Source: an uncultured Gemmatimonadota bacterium (GTDB taxonomy: Bacteria > Gemmatimonadota > Gemmatimonadetes > Longimicrobiales > Longimicrobiaceae). From it: 64,000 nucleotides of DNA. Of the stretch, positions 24,052 to 32,259 are shown piece after piece. The stretch is from contig CADCTW010000021.1 of NCBI GenBank assembly GCA_902805735.1, positions 1 to 64,000 of the forward strand. The letters run 5' to 3'. A model generated the notes under the pieces. That model was not told the origin of the DNA. It saw only the letters and a program-made list of their open reading frames with translations, and made no database searches. The position numbers and the translations under genes were made by a program. Every line of letters begins with the position of its first letter. Position 1 is the stretch's first letter.

Positions 24052-24441
24052 ATGCACGCCCTACCCCCACGCGACGCGCCGACTGGATCAAGGACTTGCC
24101 TGGTCGAACTCGGCCCTTTCCGCGATGATGTCCTGCGGACCTATATCGGTCGCGCGGAAGGAATGCACGTGCGCCTGTGTACGCGGCTCGATGATCTGGA
24201 CCTGGATCCCTCCGTTGATCGGATCATCGTGCGCGTTCCAGAGGACACCTGGGCGGTGTCGAGCGGGTTCTGGTTGGGCTTGTTCGGTGGCTCTGTGCAC
24301 CGACTCGGTATGCACGGCTTCCGGGCACGGTACGAGTTCCGTGGGGGGATCGCTGAGGATGATGTGAATGCCGGCATCGAGGACGCGCTCTTCGAGGCGA
24401 ACCCGCTCGCTCAACTCTCGGGAGCCGAACCCGATCATTAG
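24052..24441 (+). CDS. Hypothetical protein, STAS-like pattern
   Basis: A 129-residue protein whose centre reads DRIIVRVPEDTWAVSSGFWLG then LFGGSVHRLG and FRARYEFRGG. The strand, Ser-Ser-Gly-Phe-Trp and helix pattern recalls STAS-like (DUF4325-type) domains, where a serine near the helix can be phosphorylated. This is a weak match by eye. The true start may lie downstream of ATG 24052, since the first 15 residues look random. Confidence 0.5.
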   Translation: MHALPPRDAPTGSRTCLVELGPFRDDVLRTYIGRAEGMHVRLCTRLDDLDLDPSVDRIIVRVPEDTWAVSSGFWLGLFGGSVHRLGMHGFRARYEFRGGIAEDDVNAGIEDALFEANPLAQLSGAEPDH

Positions 24442-24713
24442 ACCCGTTCCTGGTTGTCGGGGGTCGCAGTTGAGAGCGCACTCCAGAGCACCGCGCGTGC
24501 TCGGTCGACCTCTGCCCTGCTCTCCGCGCCCGTGCGCCTGGGCGACCACTCTTACGGCGTGTGCCATCTTCTATCCGCGTCCCGGGCGCGATGGAGGGTG
24601 TGAGAGGCGGACGATCTTCTGCGGTGCACAGCCGTGCTGAAGAAAACAGGGTGCTACATCCTCAACAGGGGCGAGCGGTCCGAGATGGTGATATACCTGC
24701 AGGTTAGGTAGGC
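24442..24713. other. Spacer without a recognisable gene
   Basis: About 270 bp with no supported gene, joined on the right by the decayed HTH copy and a further 100 bp of spacer. Confidence 0.4.
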
Positions 24714-24881
24714 ATGCCTGCCGCCGAAGCGGTCCGCGCAGCCGTGACCGCCGCCGTCGAGAGGCACGGGATTGTGCGCGTTGGGTTCGCTGCCGACGTA
24801 GCGCCGGCCAACTCTGCGGAAGTACCTCGCTGGGGAACCCGTGCGCCCCCGTGTATTACGAAAGCTGGAGAGGTGGGCCAA
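24714..24881 (+). pseudogene. Decayed copy of the small HTH gene
   Basis: One frame gives AEAVRAAVTAAVERHGIVRV and, after a frameshift near 24795, another gives TLRKYLAGEPVRPRVLRKLE. Together they match the layout of the intact HTH protein at 23307 (VREAVRSAV..., AVKYFLNGGEPRPSTRRKLE). No single frame joins the two parts and the rest of the gene is missing. Confidence 0.55.
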
Positions 24882-24982
24882 TCCTTCCGCCCCGGTGGAC
24901 ATGCGGGATCACTGGCCCACAGAGGGGGACAGGTTTTAGCTGTTGGAGCGGGGTGTGTTTAGGGCTGTTAGTTCTAGGCGAC

Positions 24983-26044
24983 TCATTGTCGGTAGGAAGG
25001 GGGGCTTTCAACCACCGAAGCACCGAGCTGGTCACGCAGATACTCCGCAGCGGCGCTGAATGGTTCGATCACCACCGACTCGGGGAGATCGGGAACGTCA
25101 CGCCAGTCGAACCGCCGGATGATTACCTCGTCCGAAAAGAGACGCACCCTGAACCCCGTTAAACCTGCACCGTCCCGGAGGTCGAGGAGGGCCCTGTAAA
25201 GCATCGCCTGCCCAGCGAAGATACGCCAGAGTACCGGGCGACGACGTGGATGAAATCGCCAGAACAGGTCGATCAGTGGCTCAAAGGCTGGAGGTCGAGC
25301 CTCACTGTTCAGCAGGCGCGTAAACTCCTCGTATGTCAGTACGCGGGGTGTAGGCCCACCGTCGCGTACGATCAGCGCCGAAGTCACGATGTCGAGGTAC
25401 CCTGTCGGGAGGCCCTGCTTCCAATATGCCTCCGGATTCTCGAAACGTAGTTGCTGTGCATCCTTGGTGTGCGGGTTATACTCCAGTTGCCTACCAGAAC
25501 GCCGGATGTCATGGTCACTCCGCCACAGACCATAAATCTGTTTCCCGATTCGGAATTGCAGGTGAAGTTTCTGGTCGACGCCAAAGTCCACGAGAGTCAG
25601 CTTTTCCTGCACAAGACGTACAATGGCAGCAGGGAGGATCAATTGGTACATCGTGTATGTGGCGTAGTACTCGTTCATGGCAGTAAGCCATGTCGACTCT
25701 TCGCTCAACGCCCCCTCTTCCGCGTTTACCGCAAGTGATGAAACCCGGCGCAACGCGATCTCTACGGCCTCCGTTAGCTGAAAGAGCAAGGGTTCGACGT
25801 CGGAGTACAGCCGCTTGCGTGCCTCATACTCGTAATCACGCCGGGCATCCCGCTCGCTTGCCCTCTCCTGCATCTGAGCCTTGACGGACTCTATTTCTAT
25901 AGCGTTGGCGCGGGCCTTTCTATTGACGTGGATCGTGACACCGGCAGTGATCAGCGATACGGCGAGAGCTACATACGCGGTGACGGTACTCACCCCACCC
26001 ATTGCCTGTTGTAGATACGCGATATTGAAGATCGCTGCTCTCAT
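24983..26044 (-). CDS. Membrane-anchored hypothetical protein
   Basis: A 353-residue protein with one N-terminal transmembrane segment (about 17-40, VTAYVALAVSLITAGVTIHV), a charged coiled-coil stretch (to about 80) and a large soluble domain with many aromatic residues. Single-anchor proteins of this layout are frequent in bacterial islands but have no established role. ATG 26044 has gggga eight bases upstream; ATG 26059 is an alternative five codons earlier. Base composition is lower in GC than the core genes, which fits acquisition. Confidence 0.75.
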   Translation of the reverse strand: MRAAIFNIAYLQQAMGGVSTVTAYVALAVSLITAGVTIHVNRKARANAIEIESVKAQMQERASERDARRDYEYEARKRLYSDVEPLLFQLTEAVEIALRRVSSLAVNAEEGALSEESTWLTAMNEYYATYTMYQLILPAAIVRLVQEKLTLVDFGVDQKLHLQFRIGKQIYGLWRSDHDIRRSGRQLEYNPHTKDAQQLRFENPEAYWKQGLPTGYLDIVTSALIVRDGGPTPRVLTYEEFTRLLNSEARPPAFEPLIDLFWRFHPRRRPVLWRIFAGQAMLYRALLDLRDGAGLTGFRVRLFSDEVIIRRFDWRDVPDLPESVVIEPFSAAAEYLRDQLGASVVESPPSYRQ

Positions 26045-26350
26045 TGTGGCGTTCCCCATATAAGGCGCAGGCGGAGCCGGCATCCTACCCAGCATATTCT
26101 GGCGCAATACAGCGATGCTGCATCGCCTAAGTACATGTCCCCCAGGAGAAGGTACCCAGGATGTCTCAAAGAAATTCGCGAGCCGATAACGCTGGCACCG
26201 CGATCGCCGCGTTTGACCGGGTCTGACTGCGTGATCTGAAACATGCGGCCTCGTTGGAGACAAAGGGTAGTGGACATGGAAACAGCAGCATACATTCGGG
26301 TGAATCGTCCCACAATACTGTCGCGATTCCTCAGTCACTCTTCAGAGGAT

Positions 26351-26509
26351 GAGGAGCCGAGGTACAGCCCGGATTTCAACCTGATCGAGCCCTGTTGGAG
26401 CAAGCCCAAGAGCTTCCTGCGGACCCGGGCTGCGTGTACGCTGAAGGGTCGGCAAGGGGCCATCACGGATACCAGCAATGCCATCTCACCCTCGGACGCG
26501 CACGGCTGG
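26351..26509 (+). pseudogene. IS630-family transposase fragment
   Basis: The frame reads YSPDFNLIEPCWSKPKSFLR and continues to TPSDAHGW-like sequence, the C-terminal end of IS630 transposases including the third catalytic residue (E of IEPCW). The preceding two thirds of a transposase are absent. It is a remnant and cannot be active. Confidence 0.8.
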
Positions 26510-26586
26510 CAGCGACGACCTCGCTCCAGACCCGCAGGCAAACCGCTCTAGGCGAGTTCTACACACTCGCCTTCGTGAGCCCTAAT

Positions 26587-26617
26587 AAAAGTGTCCCGGT
26601 CAAGTGACCTGGACACT
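26587..26617. repeat. Near-perfect 30-bp palindrome
   Basis: aagtgtcc-cggtcaagtgacct-ggacactt: outer arms aagtgtcc/ggacactt are perfect and an inner ggtca/tgacc stem continues it. It lies about 80 bp beyond the IS630 fragment and may be an insertion-sequence end or a protein-binding site. Confidence 0.6.
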
Positions 26618-27386
26618 TCCTCTGTGCCGCCGTAGCCGTGCGGGCGATCGATGACTCACCCGGCGCGGAGCACCATGTCCGGATGAAGACGTAACACGCC
26701 GCACGAGCTCTCACGGGCACGGATTCGTCCCACTCTAGTTCCGACCCTCCGACATGCGCTGGCCGGTCCGCTGCTCCGGCTGGCTCAACCGATAGGTACT
26801 CCGCGCGCGGGCTGTCCCTGCGTCCAAGCGAAAGCCCTCCGGCACCCGGAGGGCTTTCGCATTGGCTACGATCCGCACCGGCCGGGTGTCGCGGAGATGA
26901 TGTTCGTGGCGGCGAGCCCAGCCTGACCTCAGACGCGTTTGCCGGATGCCCGAGCGGTGCGCAGCTCGCGCTACGAGCCGCCTCTGCGACCTTTTGACGA
27001 CGTTGGCCTGGCACCTGGCGACAGCACGTCGAGGCGGCATGGAGCCCAACGAGACGCTGGTCGGATCTCGCGCTCGCCACGTCGACGGCCGGCAGCGGAG
27101 CGAATGCGCCGCTATCAGCGCCTTGCCGCCAACGTCACCGGTTCTGCGCGAGCTGGCGTCCTGGGTCGGTGGTCGGAGCCACCCTAGTCTGCCGGCGATC
27201 GACGCCACCTGTAGGAACTCAAAGTTCTCGCTACACAAACCCACGCCCGGGGTACCCCTCGATCGGAGTGCGCGCTAACGGCCGCGGACTCCGTGCTTCA
27301 ACCTCCAGAAAAAAGCGACAGCCCGTGCTATAACCTGCCCTGCACCGCAGGTAATCCATGCCCGCCCGAAGAGTCCGCAGAGCTAC
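26618..27386. other. Non-coding or decayed stretch with one hairpin
   Basis: About 770 bp without a supported gene. It contains a perfect 15-bp hairpin at 26828-26860 (gcgaaagccctccgg/ccggagggctttcgc, cac loop), which looks like a terminator of a lost gene. Lower coding periodicity and neighbouring fragments suggest old mobile DNA. Confidence 0.5.
26828..26860. terminator. Perfect 15-bp hairpin, orphan terminator
   Basis: Stem gcgaaagccctccgg with ccggagggctttcgc and a three-base loop. No intact gene ends beside it on either strand. Confidence 0.6.
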
Positions 27387-27653
27387 GTGAGCGTCACAGG
27401 CCGTTTCGCAGGCCGGAATTTGGTGGGTCTCGCCGAGCTCGAGTCGATTCTCGAAGAGGATTTCCTCACACTCCTAGAGTTCGACCGCACCGTTGATCGG
27501 TACGAGGTCCAGCCCGTCACCGTGCAGTACACGGACGCGGAGGGGAAGCCGAGACACTACACTCTGGACGTGCTGATCCACTACCGCCCGGCGGAAGAAG
27601 TTGGGGATGCATTAGCCCCACGGCGCGATGGGAACTCCGCACCCGAGCCCTGA
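27387..27653 (+). pseudogene. Truncated tnsA of a second Tn7-like element
   Basis: Reads LAELESILEEDFLTLLEFD, then VDRYEVQPVTVQYTD and RHYTLDVLIHYRP. This parallels residues 28-77 of the intact TnsA (SSLERDLITLCEFD..., YEEQPVRIDYVD, HYTPDLLITYR). The glutamate and aspartate positions are kept, but the ExK motif and all C-terminal sequence are gone, replaced by unrelated residues. Confidence 0.8.
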
Positions 27654-28191
27654 CAGCGCGGCGTCGAGAGAACGCGTCCTCCACCTCATGCTCGAGCGGT
27701 TGGAGGTGAAGACGCTGCTGGTTGACGAGATCCACCACGCCCTCGCCGGCTCGAGCGTGAAGCAGCGCTACTTCCTCAATGCGATCAAGTACCTGGGCAA
27801 CGAGGCACGCATCCCGGTCGTGCTCGCCGGCACAGAGGCGGCGGTCAACGCCATCCACAACGACGAACAGTTCGCCAATCGGTTCCCGCCGGCACTCCTG
27901 CCGAGGTGGACGGATAGAACGTCGGCTGACCGAGAGGAGTGGGGTCGATTGGTGACCAGCTTCGAACGGCGCCTGCCGCTCCGCAGACCGTCGCGCCTGT
28001 ACGAAGTACTGTCCGGGACGCTGCTCGAGTGGTCTGAGGGGAAGATCGGTGAGCTCACGACACTCCTTTCTTCGGTTGCGGTTGAAGCCATCCGGTCCGG
28101 GGAGGAGCGGATCAGCCCGGAGACGCTGAAGAGCGTAGGTTGGGTTCGGCCTTCGGAGCGGAGGCAGGGCGGCGGAGACGCTGCCGGCTGA
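27628..28191 (+). pseudogene. C-terminal fragment of a TnsC ATPase
   Basis: The 187-residue frame starts at Walker B (KTLLVDEIHHALAG) and continues parallel to the intact TnsC to its end (LTTLLSSVAVEAIRSGEERI against LAMLLEEATVVAIRSGRERI). Walker A and the whole N-terminal part are absent, so it cannot hydrolyse ATP. Together with the tnsA piece, an internal deletion of about 3 kb that removed tnsB explains the structure. The two pieces are in different frames. Confidence 0.85.
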
Positions 28192-28352
28192 GCCCGGTGA
28201 ATACCGTGAACCGCAACCGACCGACCAACGCGAGGGCCCCAGGAATGCAGCCGGGAATGTCTCGCGGACCAACAAGCGCGTCCAAGCACATTCGCTGATC
28301 GGCCGAGAACCGATCAGCATCGCCGCCCGTGGAGCAAGGACACGCACTCCAC

Positions 28353-29465
28353 TCAGCGAAACGGCAGCTCCGGATCGCGGGTCCGAGCACCTTCGACGGG
28401 ACGACTTACTCTGCCACCCGACAGCGGCGGGCGAATATCGTCTGCAGTGTCCCTGGCCACCCCCAGGACGGCAGGGAGCGGAGATGCGGTGACGCGGAGT
28501 CGTTTCGTTTCTCGGCCGCGGACGACGGTCACGGTGACCCGAGCATTGGGTCGGTAGTTGCGCATCCTGGCGAGCATTTCTGCCCGGCTGGTGACTGCGA
28601 TGCTGTCGATCCGTACCAGCAGATCGCCTTTTTTGAGTCCACCCCGCCCGACCCCCGATACCGAATCAACTTGATCTACCCAAACCCCTCCGTCGTGTGC
28701 ACCGGCATGCGCTGAACGAACATCCTTCGGGTATGGCCCGTCCTTGAAATCGAGGAACGCTTCTTCGCGCGGCGCTTGCAACGCGCTGTCCACCACCCCC
28801 GTTATCCTGTTGAGCGGGATCGCGCGTGGGATCTCTCCCAACGGCGCGGGCGTACCCGTGGCCATGCCGACCGTTCGTCCGTACGAATCCATGATCAGAG
28901 CTCCGCGGAGCCGACGGTATCCCGCGGCCGGGGCGAGGATTTCGGATACCTCGCGCCGCCCCAAGTCGGCACGTTCGATGACTGCAACACGGTCGCGGAC
29001 CGCGGCCATCGACGTTGGGCGCGGATGGGCGAGGACGATGATCTCCTGGCCCACTCGCAACTGCTCAATATCTCCGTGTTCCTGGGCACCGAGCGAATCC
29101 CTGGGGATTTGGAGCAACGCGACACCCGCCGCGGCATCGACGCCCACAACGTGGGCTGGGTGTGTAGAGTCCTGAAGAGTCACTGTGATCGGGCGCTCTG
29201 GAACCACGAGACCAGCGACCGTCACGATCAGGCCATCCGCCCGTATGACCCACCCTGAGGCAGAGTCCCGACCAGCACTTACCCCCACGACCGCTCCAGA
29301 AGCGTCTGTGAGGAGGTCGGTGTAAGCCTCGTCTTCCTCCGTGCGCGCGCCACGGTTGGTCGCGCCGATCAGAGCCCAGACGGTCAGGAAAGACGCGGTG
29401 AACACCACCGCGACAGCGACCAACGCATTCCCGCGGGTCACAGCGACCCAATCGGCACCACCCAT
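28353..29465 (-). CDS. HtrA-like protein with PDZ domain, catalytic residues missing
   Basis: A 370-residue protein with an N-terminal membrane helix (about 12-35), a trypsin-like domain and a PDZ domain (about 235-330, with VSGVGRGGLKKGDLLVRIDS). The fold motifs are recognisable but the triad is lost: TVAGLVV stands where HtrA has TNxHVV, DAAAGVALLQI keeps an aspartate, and GALIMDSYGRTVGM replaces GNSGGPL. It is therefore probably a non-catalytic scaffold or sensor in the cell envelope. Start ATG 29465 lies 30 bp from a divergent small gene. Confidence 0.75.
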   Translation of the reverse strand: MGGADWVAVTRGNALVAVAVVFTASFLTVWALIGATNRGARTEEDEAYTDLLTDASGAVVGVSAGRDSASGWVIRADGLIVTVAGLVVPERPITVTLQDSTHPAHVVGVDAAAGVALLQIPRDSLGAQEHGDIEQLRVGQEIIVLAHPRPTSMAAVRDRVAVIERADLGRREVSEILAPAAGYRRLRGALIMDSYGRTVGMATGTPAPLGEIPRAIPLNRITGVVDSALQAPREEAFLDFKDGPYPKDVRSAHAGAHDGGVWVDQVDSVSGVGRGGLKKGDLLVRIDSIAVTSRAEMLARMRNYRPNARVTVTVVRGRETKRLRVTASPLPAVLGVARDTADDIRPPLSGGRVSRPVEGARTRDPELPFR

Positions 29466-29495
29466 GCGGGGTTAATCCCCCCAAACGAAAGAAAC

Positions 29496-29642
29496 ATGCG
29501 AGACACGATCCTGTTCCTCGGGTACATGTTGCTGCTGCTCGGGCTGCTGAATCGCAGGCCCGCTTCGATCGCGCCGGCCGTGTGGGCCGGCGCGGTGGTC
29601 CTCGTCGGCATCATCCTGCCGCTCGTCCTGCTGAAAGGGTGA
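29496..29642 (+). CDS. 48-residue membrane peptide
   Basis: An open frame of 48 codons: MRDTILFLGYMLLLLGLLNR, a short loop with RPAS, then a second hydrophobic helix ending in LVLLKG. Two helices with positive residues in loop and tail suggest a small inner-membrane protein. Its start is divergent from the HtrA-like gene at 30 bp. It is too short for a family match. Confidence 0.5.
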   Translation: MRDTILFLGYMLLLLGLLNRRPASIAPAVWAGAVVLVGIILPLVLLKG

Positions 29643-29667
29643 CCCTGCCACACCCGTGCGCTGGATT

Positions 29668-31161
29668 TCACTTTCCCCCGAGCTCTCTCAGCTCCTTCAT
29701 CTCTGCCGAGCTTTCACGGAGCGCGCGTTTCGCCGCCGCCGGGATGGCGAACCAGGAGATGTAGAGAGCCACAAAGGGAGATGCGGTCTTAAGTAGGCTA
29801 GGCAGGGTAGTACCGTACGTGTTCGACTCTCGGAGCGTGTCGGCGATGTCGTTCAACGTGGAATAAGCAACGACACCGAGGAGTACAGCAAATCCGACCT
29901 GGAGCCACTCGCGCCAGCCAAGGGGAGGACGTGAGTGCTCGGAGATCGGAAGATCCCCCCAGTACCCGTCGAGGATGTTCAGCAGCGCGTCACAGACATC
30001 CTCGACCGGGACCGCTCCCCCCTTCTCCCGCTCTGGATTCAAGACGCCCTTCTTCCACTCACGCACCGCTTCGGCCCGTCGCGCCGCGACGTCCCGTCGC
30101 CAGTTTATGGTATTCGCGTCGCGTGAAAAGGGTTTGACCAATCGGGAGAACTGGACCGTTCGGGCAACCTCCTCCACTCCCCAAACGAGCGCTTCCTGCC
30201 GCTCGGGCGTCCGTAGCATGCGCGGTGCCTGGTCGTGTTCTACCAACAGGCCAAAGAGTACCGTCGTTGCGTGCTCGCGAGGGTTCCGTGTGCGAAGGAA
30301 ATAGCGCGCCAAGTCCTCCTTGATCCACCAATGGATGCCGAGCCCCACGAGGAGAAACGGGGCGGTCATGACACCGATGATGGTCCCCACGACGATGGCG
30401 CCAGGGTCATACCCGAGGGCACGAACGCCCCACGCTCCGATCACCAACAACACGAGCCCTCCCAGCAGGAGAAAGCCTCGTGCTATTCGAATCTCCTGGG
30501 GGGGCGGCTCGTCGCGGTCCCACACGTATGCCACAGCCCCGATCCAGATCGCGGCCGTCGTGGCAAGCGCGAGCAGCACCTCGCTCCCGGGGAAGCTAAC
30601 CTCGCCCGCGGCGTGCACGATCCTGGCAGCGACTCCGGCCCCGCCGCCGAGCAAGACAGCTGCGGGCAACCACGCCCATAGTGCAGCTTCCCGTACGGCG
30701 CCGGCCGCAAGGCTTTCGTAATCCGCGACGCATTGTTCCAGTCGGGCCCAAACCTCTGGACCGCTCACCTGATCCGCATACGGCAGGACAGAGCGAGCGA
30801 GCGTTCGCCGGCGCATGGCCAGCACCATCCGCCGGGAAGCGGACGACAATTCCGCAGCGAGCGCCTGCAGGGAGTTGGTCAGCTCCTGCGATTTCGGAGG
30901 CAGCGCCTGCAGCTCAGTGACCATCTCCTGTAGATTCGTCGCCAGTTCCTGCAGGTCCGTGACCAATACCGGCCCGCTCGCGGCCAGGCTACCTTCGCCA
31001 AAGACGGCGACTACGCCCTCGCCCCCCGCCGGACCGCCCCTCGCGGCCCGCCCCGCAGGGTGGGTTCCGTTGGCCGTTGCGCCGGGTGGTTCGAGTGGAA
31101 CACCGCAGACGCGGAGCCATTCCACCGGGTCGCGATTCCAAAGGTGCTGCGAAGTAGCCAT
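29668..31161 (-). CDS. Coiled-coil membrane protein of unknown function
   Basis: A 497-residue protein. Residues about 60-120 form a heptad coiled coil with repeated LQEL/LQEMVTELQAL units. Four to five hydrophobic helices follow (about 165-300, including FLLLGGLVLLVIGAWGV) and a further pair near the C-terminus (about 420-480). The soluble stretch between them is charged. ATG 31161 (MATSQHLWN) is preferred over the upstream start, which adds an Arg/Cys-rich segment. It may form an envelope set with the HtrA-like gene downstream. Function unknown. Confidence 0.75.
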   Translation of the reverse strand: MATSQHLWNRDPVEWLRVCGVPLEPPGATANGTHPAGRAARGGPAGGEGVVAVFGEGSLAASGPVLVTDLQELATNLQEMVTELQALPPKSQELTNSLQALAAELSSASRRMVLAMRRRTLARSVLPYADQVSGPEVWARLEQCVADYESLAAGAVREAALWAWLPAAVLLGGGAGVAARIVHAAGEVSFPGSEVLLALATTAAIWIGAVAYVWDRDEPPPQEIRIARGFLLLGGLVLLVIGAWGVRALGYDPGAIVVGTIIGVMTAPFLLVGLGIHWWIKEDLARYFLRTRNPREHATTVLFGLLVEHDQAPRMLRTPERQEALVWGVEEVARTVQFSRLVKPFSRDANTINWRRDVAARRAEAVREWKKGVLNPEREKGGAVPVEDVCDALLNILDGYWGDLPISEHSRPPLGWREWLQVGFAVLLGVVAYSTLNDIADTLRESNTYGTTLPSLLKTASPFVALYISWFAIPAAAKRALRESSAEMKELRELGGK

Positions 31162-31382
31162 CTGCGGAAAATCTCGCGTTCTGTGTTGTACGGGCGAACG
31201 GCGTGGAAAGCAGGCCCGCCTATGTTGCGTCGCCACGCCTTGTGTCGCGGGCTTCGATCTGGGCGAATTCAGCCGACGTGAGTCGCACGTCCCGAACGAC
31301 GAGCGCCGGTCCTGAACTCGGTGAGCGCCGAGCAGGAGCGCCGTGGACGCGTGCGTCGATCAAGCGCGAAACGGCTCGTCCG

Positions 31383-32095
31383 CTACTTCGCCTCCTTGTT
31401 CCGGAACCTGTCGTTGAGGAACACCAGCAACGGGACGATGAGTGATCCTGCGACGAACTGGAAGTTGGCAAACCCCCACGTCGCGACCTCCCCCGCGATG
31501 CTCACGTGGACGGAAATCTTTTGTGGTAGCTCTTGACTGAGGCCGGCTCCGCCGCGGAGTCGCTGGGCAGGCGGAATAGTTCGAGGTAGAGGTCCTGTTC
31601 CCCTCCTTCCTTCGGAGTGATCTGCCAGCGCCACTGGGTAACCTCCCCGGGCTCGAGACTTCGCACAGTCGGTCCAACAGTATCGATCTGGAACGCCCTT
31701 CCGGTGAGCGTCGCACGTAGCCGGGGCGCGACACGGACGAAATCGCCCTTGCGCACGCCTGGGTCGTCAATCACTTGACGGAGTTCTAAATCTGTCTTCG
31801 TGTCGGAGATCACGAGTTGGATACCCTGCGTGCGGCTCTTCCGCAGGTTCTCGGGCACGTTGTAAACGACCTGTCCAGTGACAGATTTGACATACGCCGG
31901 CTGGTCGACAGGTTCCTCTTTGGGCTCAGCCCCCGCCTCAGGGGGAGTTGAGGTCAACGTGTCGGAACCCACGGGGGGAGCCGGGTTGAAGCGGAGGGTA
32001 TCTGCTTCGAGCGTGATCGGCTGTCGATGAGCGGACACCTCTCACGCACTCGCTGTGAATACCAGCAAGCCGGCCACAATCATGGAAGAACGCAT
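31383..32095 (-). pseudogene. Broken exported/membrane protein gene (in-frame stop and frameshift)
   Basis: Read on the minus strand from ATG 32095, the frame gives a signal peptide (MRSSMIVAGLLVFTASA) with ggaga upstream. An in-frame TGA follows at 32044-32042, and the same frame continues as EVSAHRQPITLEADTLRF and about 170 more residues. Near 31519-31522 (AAAA on this strand) the frame stops after SVKSYHKRF, while the next frame continues KISVHVSIAGEV..., a membrane helix (FVAGSLIVPLLVFL) and RNKEAK. The QWRWQITPKEGGEQDLYLEL segment resembles beta-sandwich domains next to C-terminal anchors in bacterial conflict proteins (from memory). Confidence 0.65.
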
Positions 32096-32259
32096 CGCTT
32101 CTCCAAGAGCAGCGTGGTTGATGGATGAACGAGCTCGGAAAATTGGGCCTGCGTAAAGGCAGACGGAACCCGTGTATCGGACGCCCCGCCGTGTGCATAA
32201 CGGGGATTATAGGTACTGGCCGCATGCTCATGCCGAGCCGCCATCGCTGTTCAACCGCC

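Noticed and set aside
16607-28191. CRISPR-associated (CAST) transposon
   Set aside because: Tn7-like genes with TniQ raised the possibility, but no cas gene and no CRISPR repeat array was seen in the window.
28353-29465. Active HtrA/DegP protease
   Set aside because: The histidine and GNSGG-type serine motifs are absent at the expected places.
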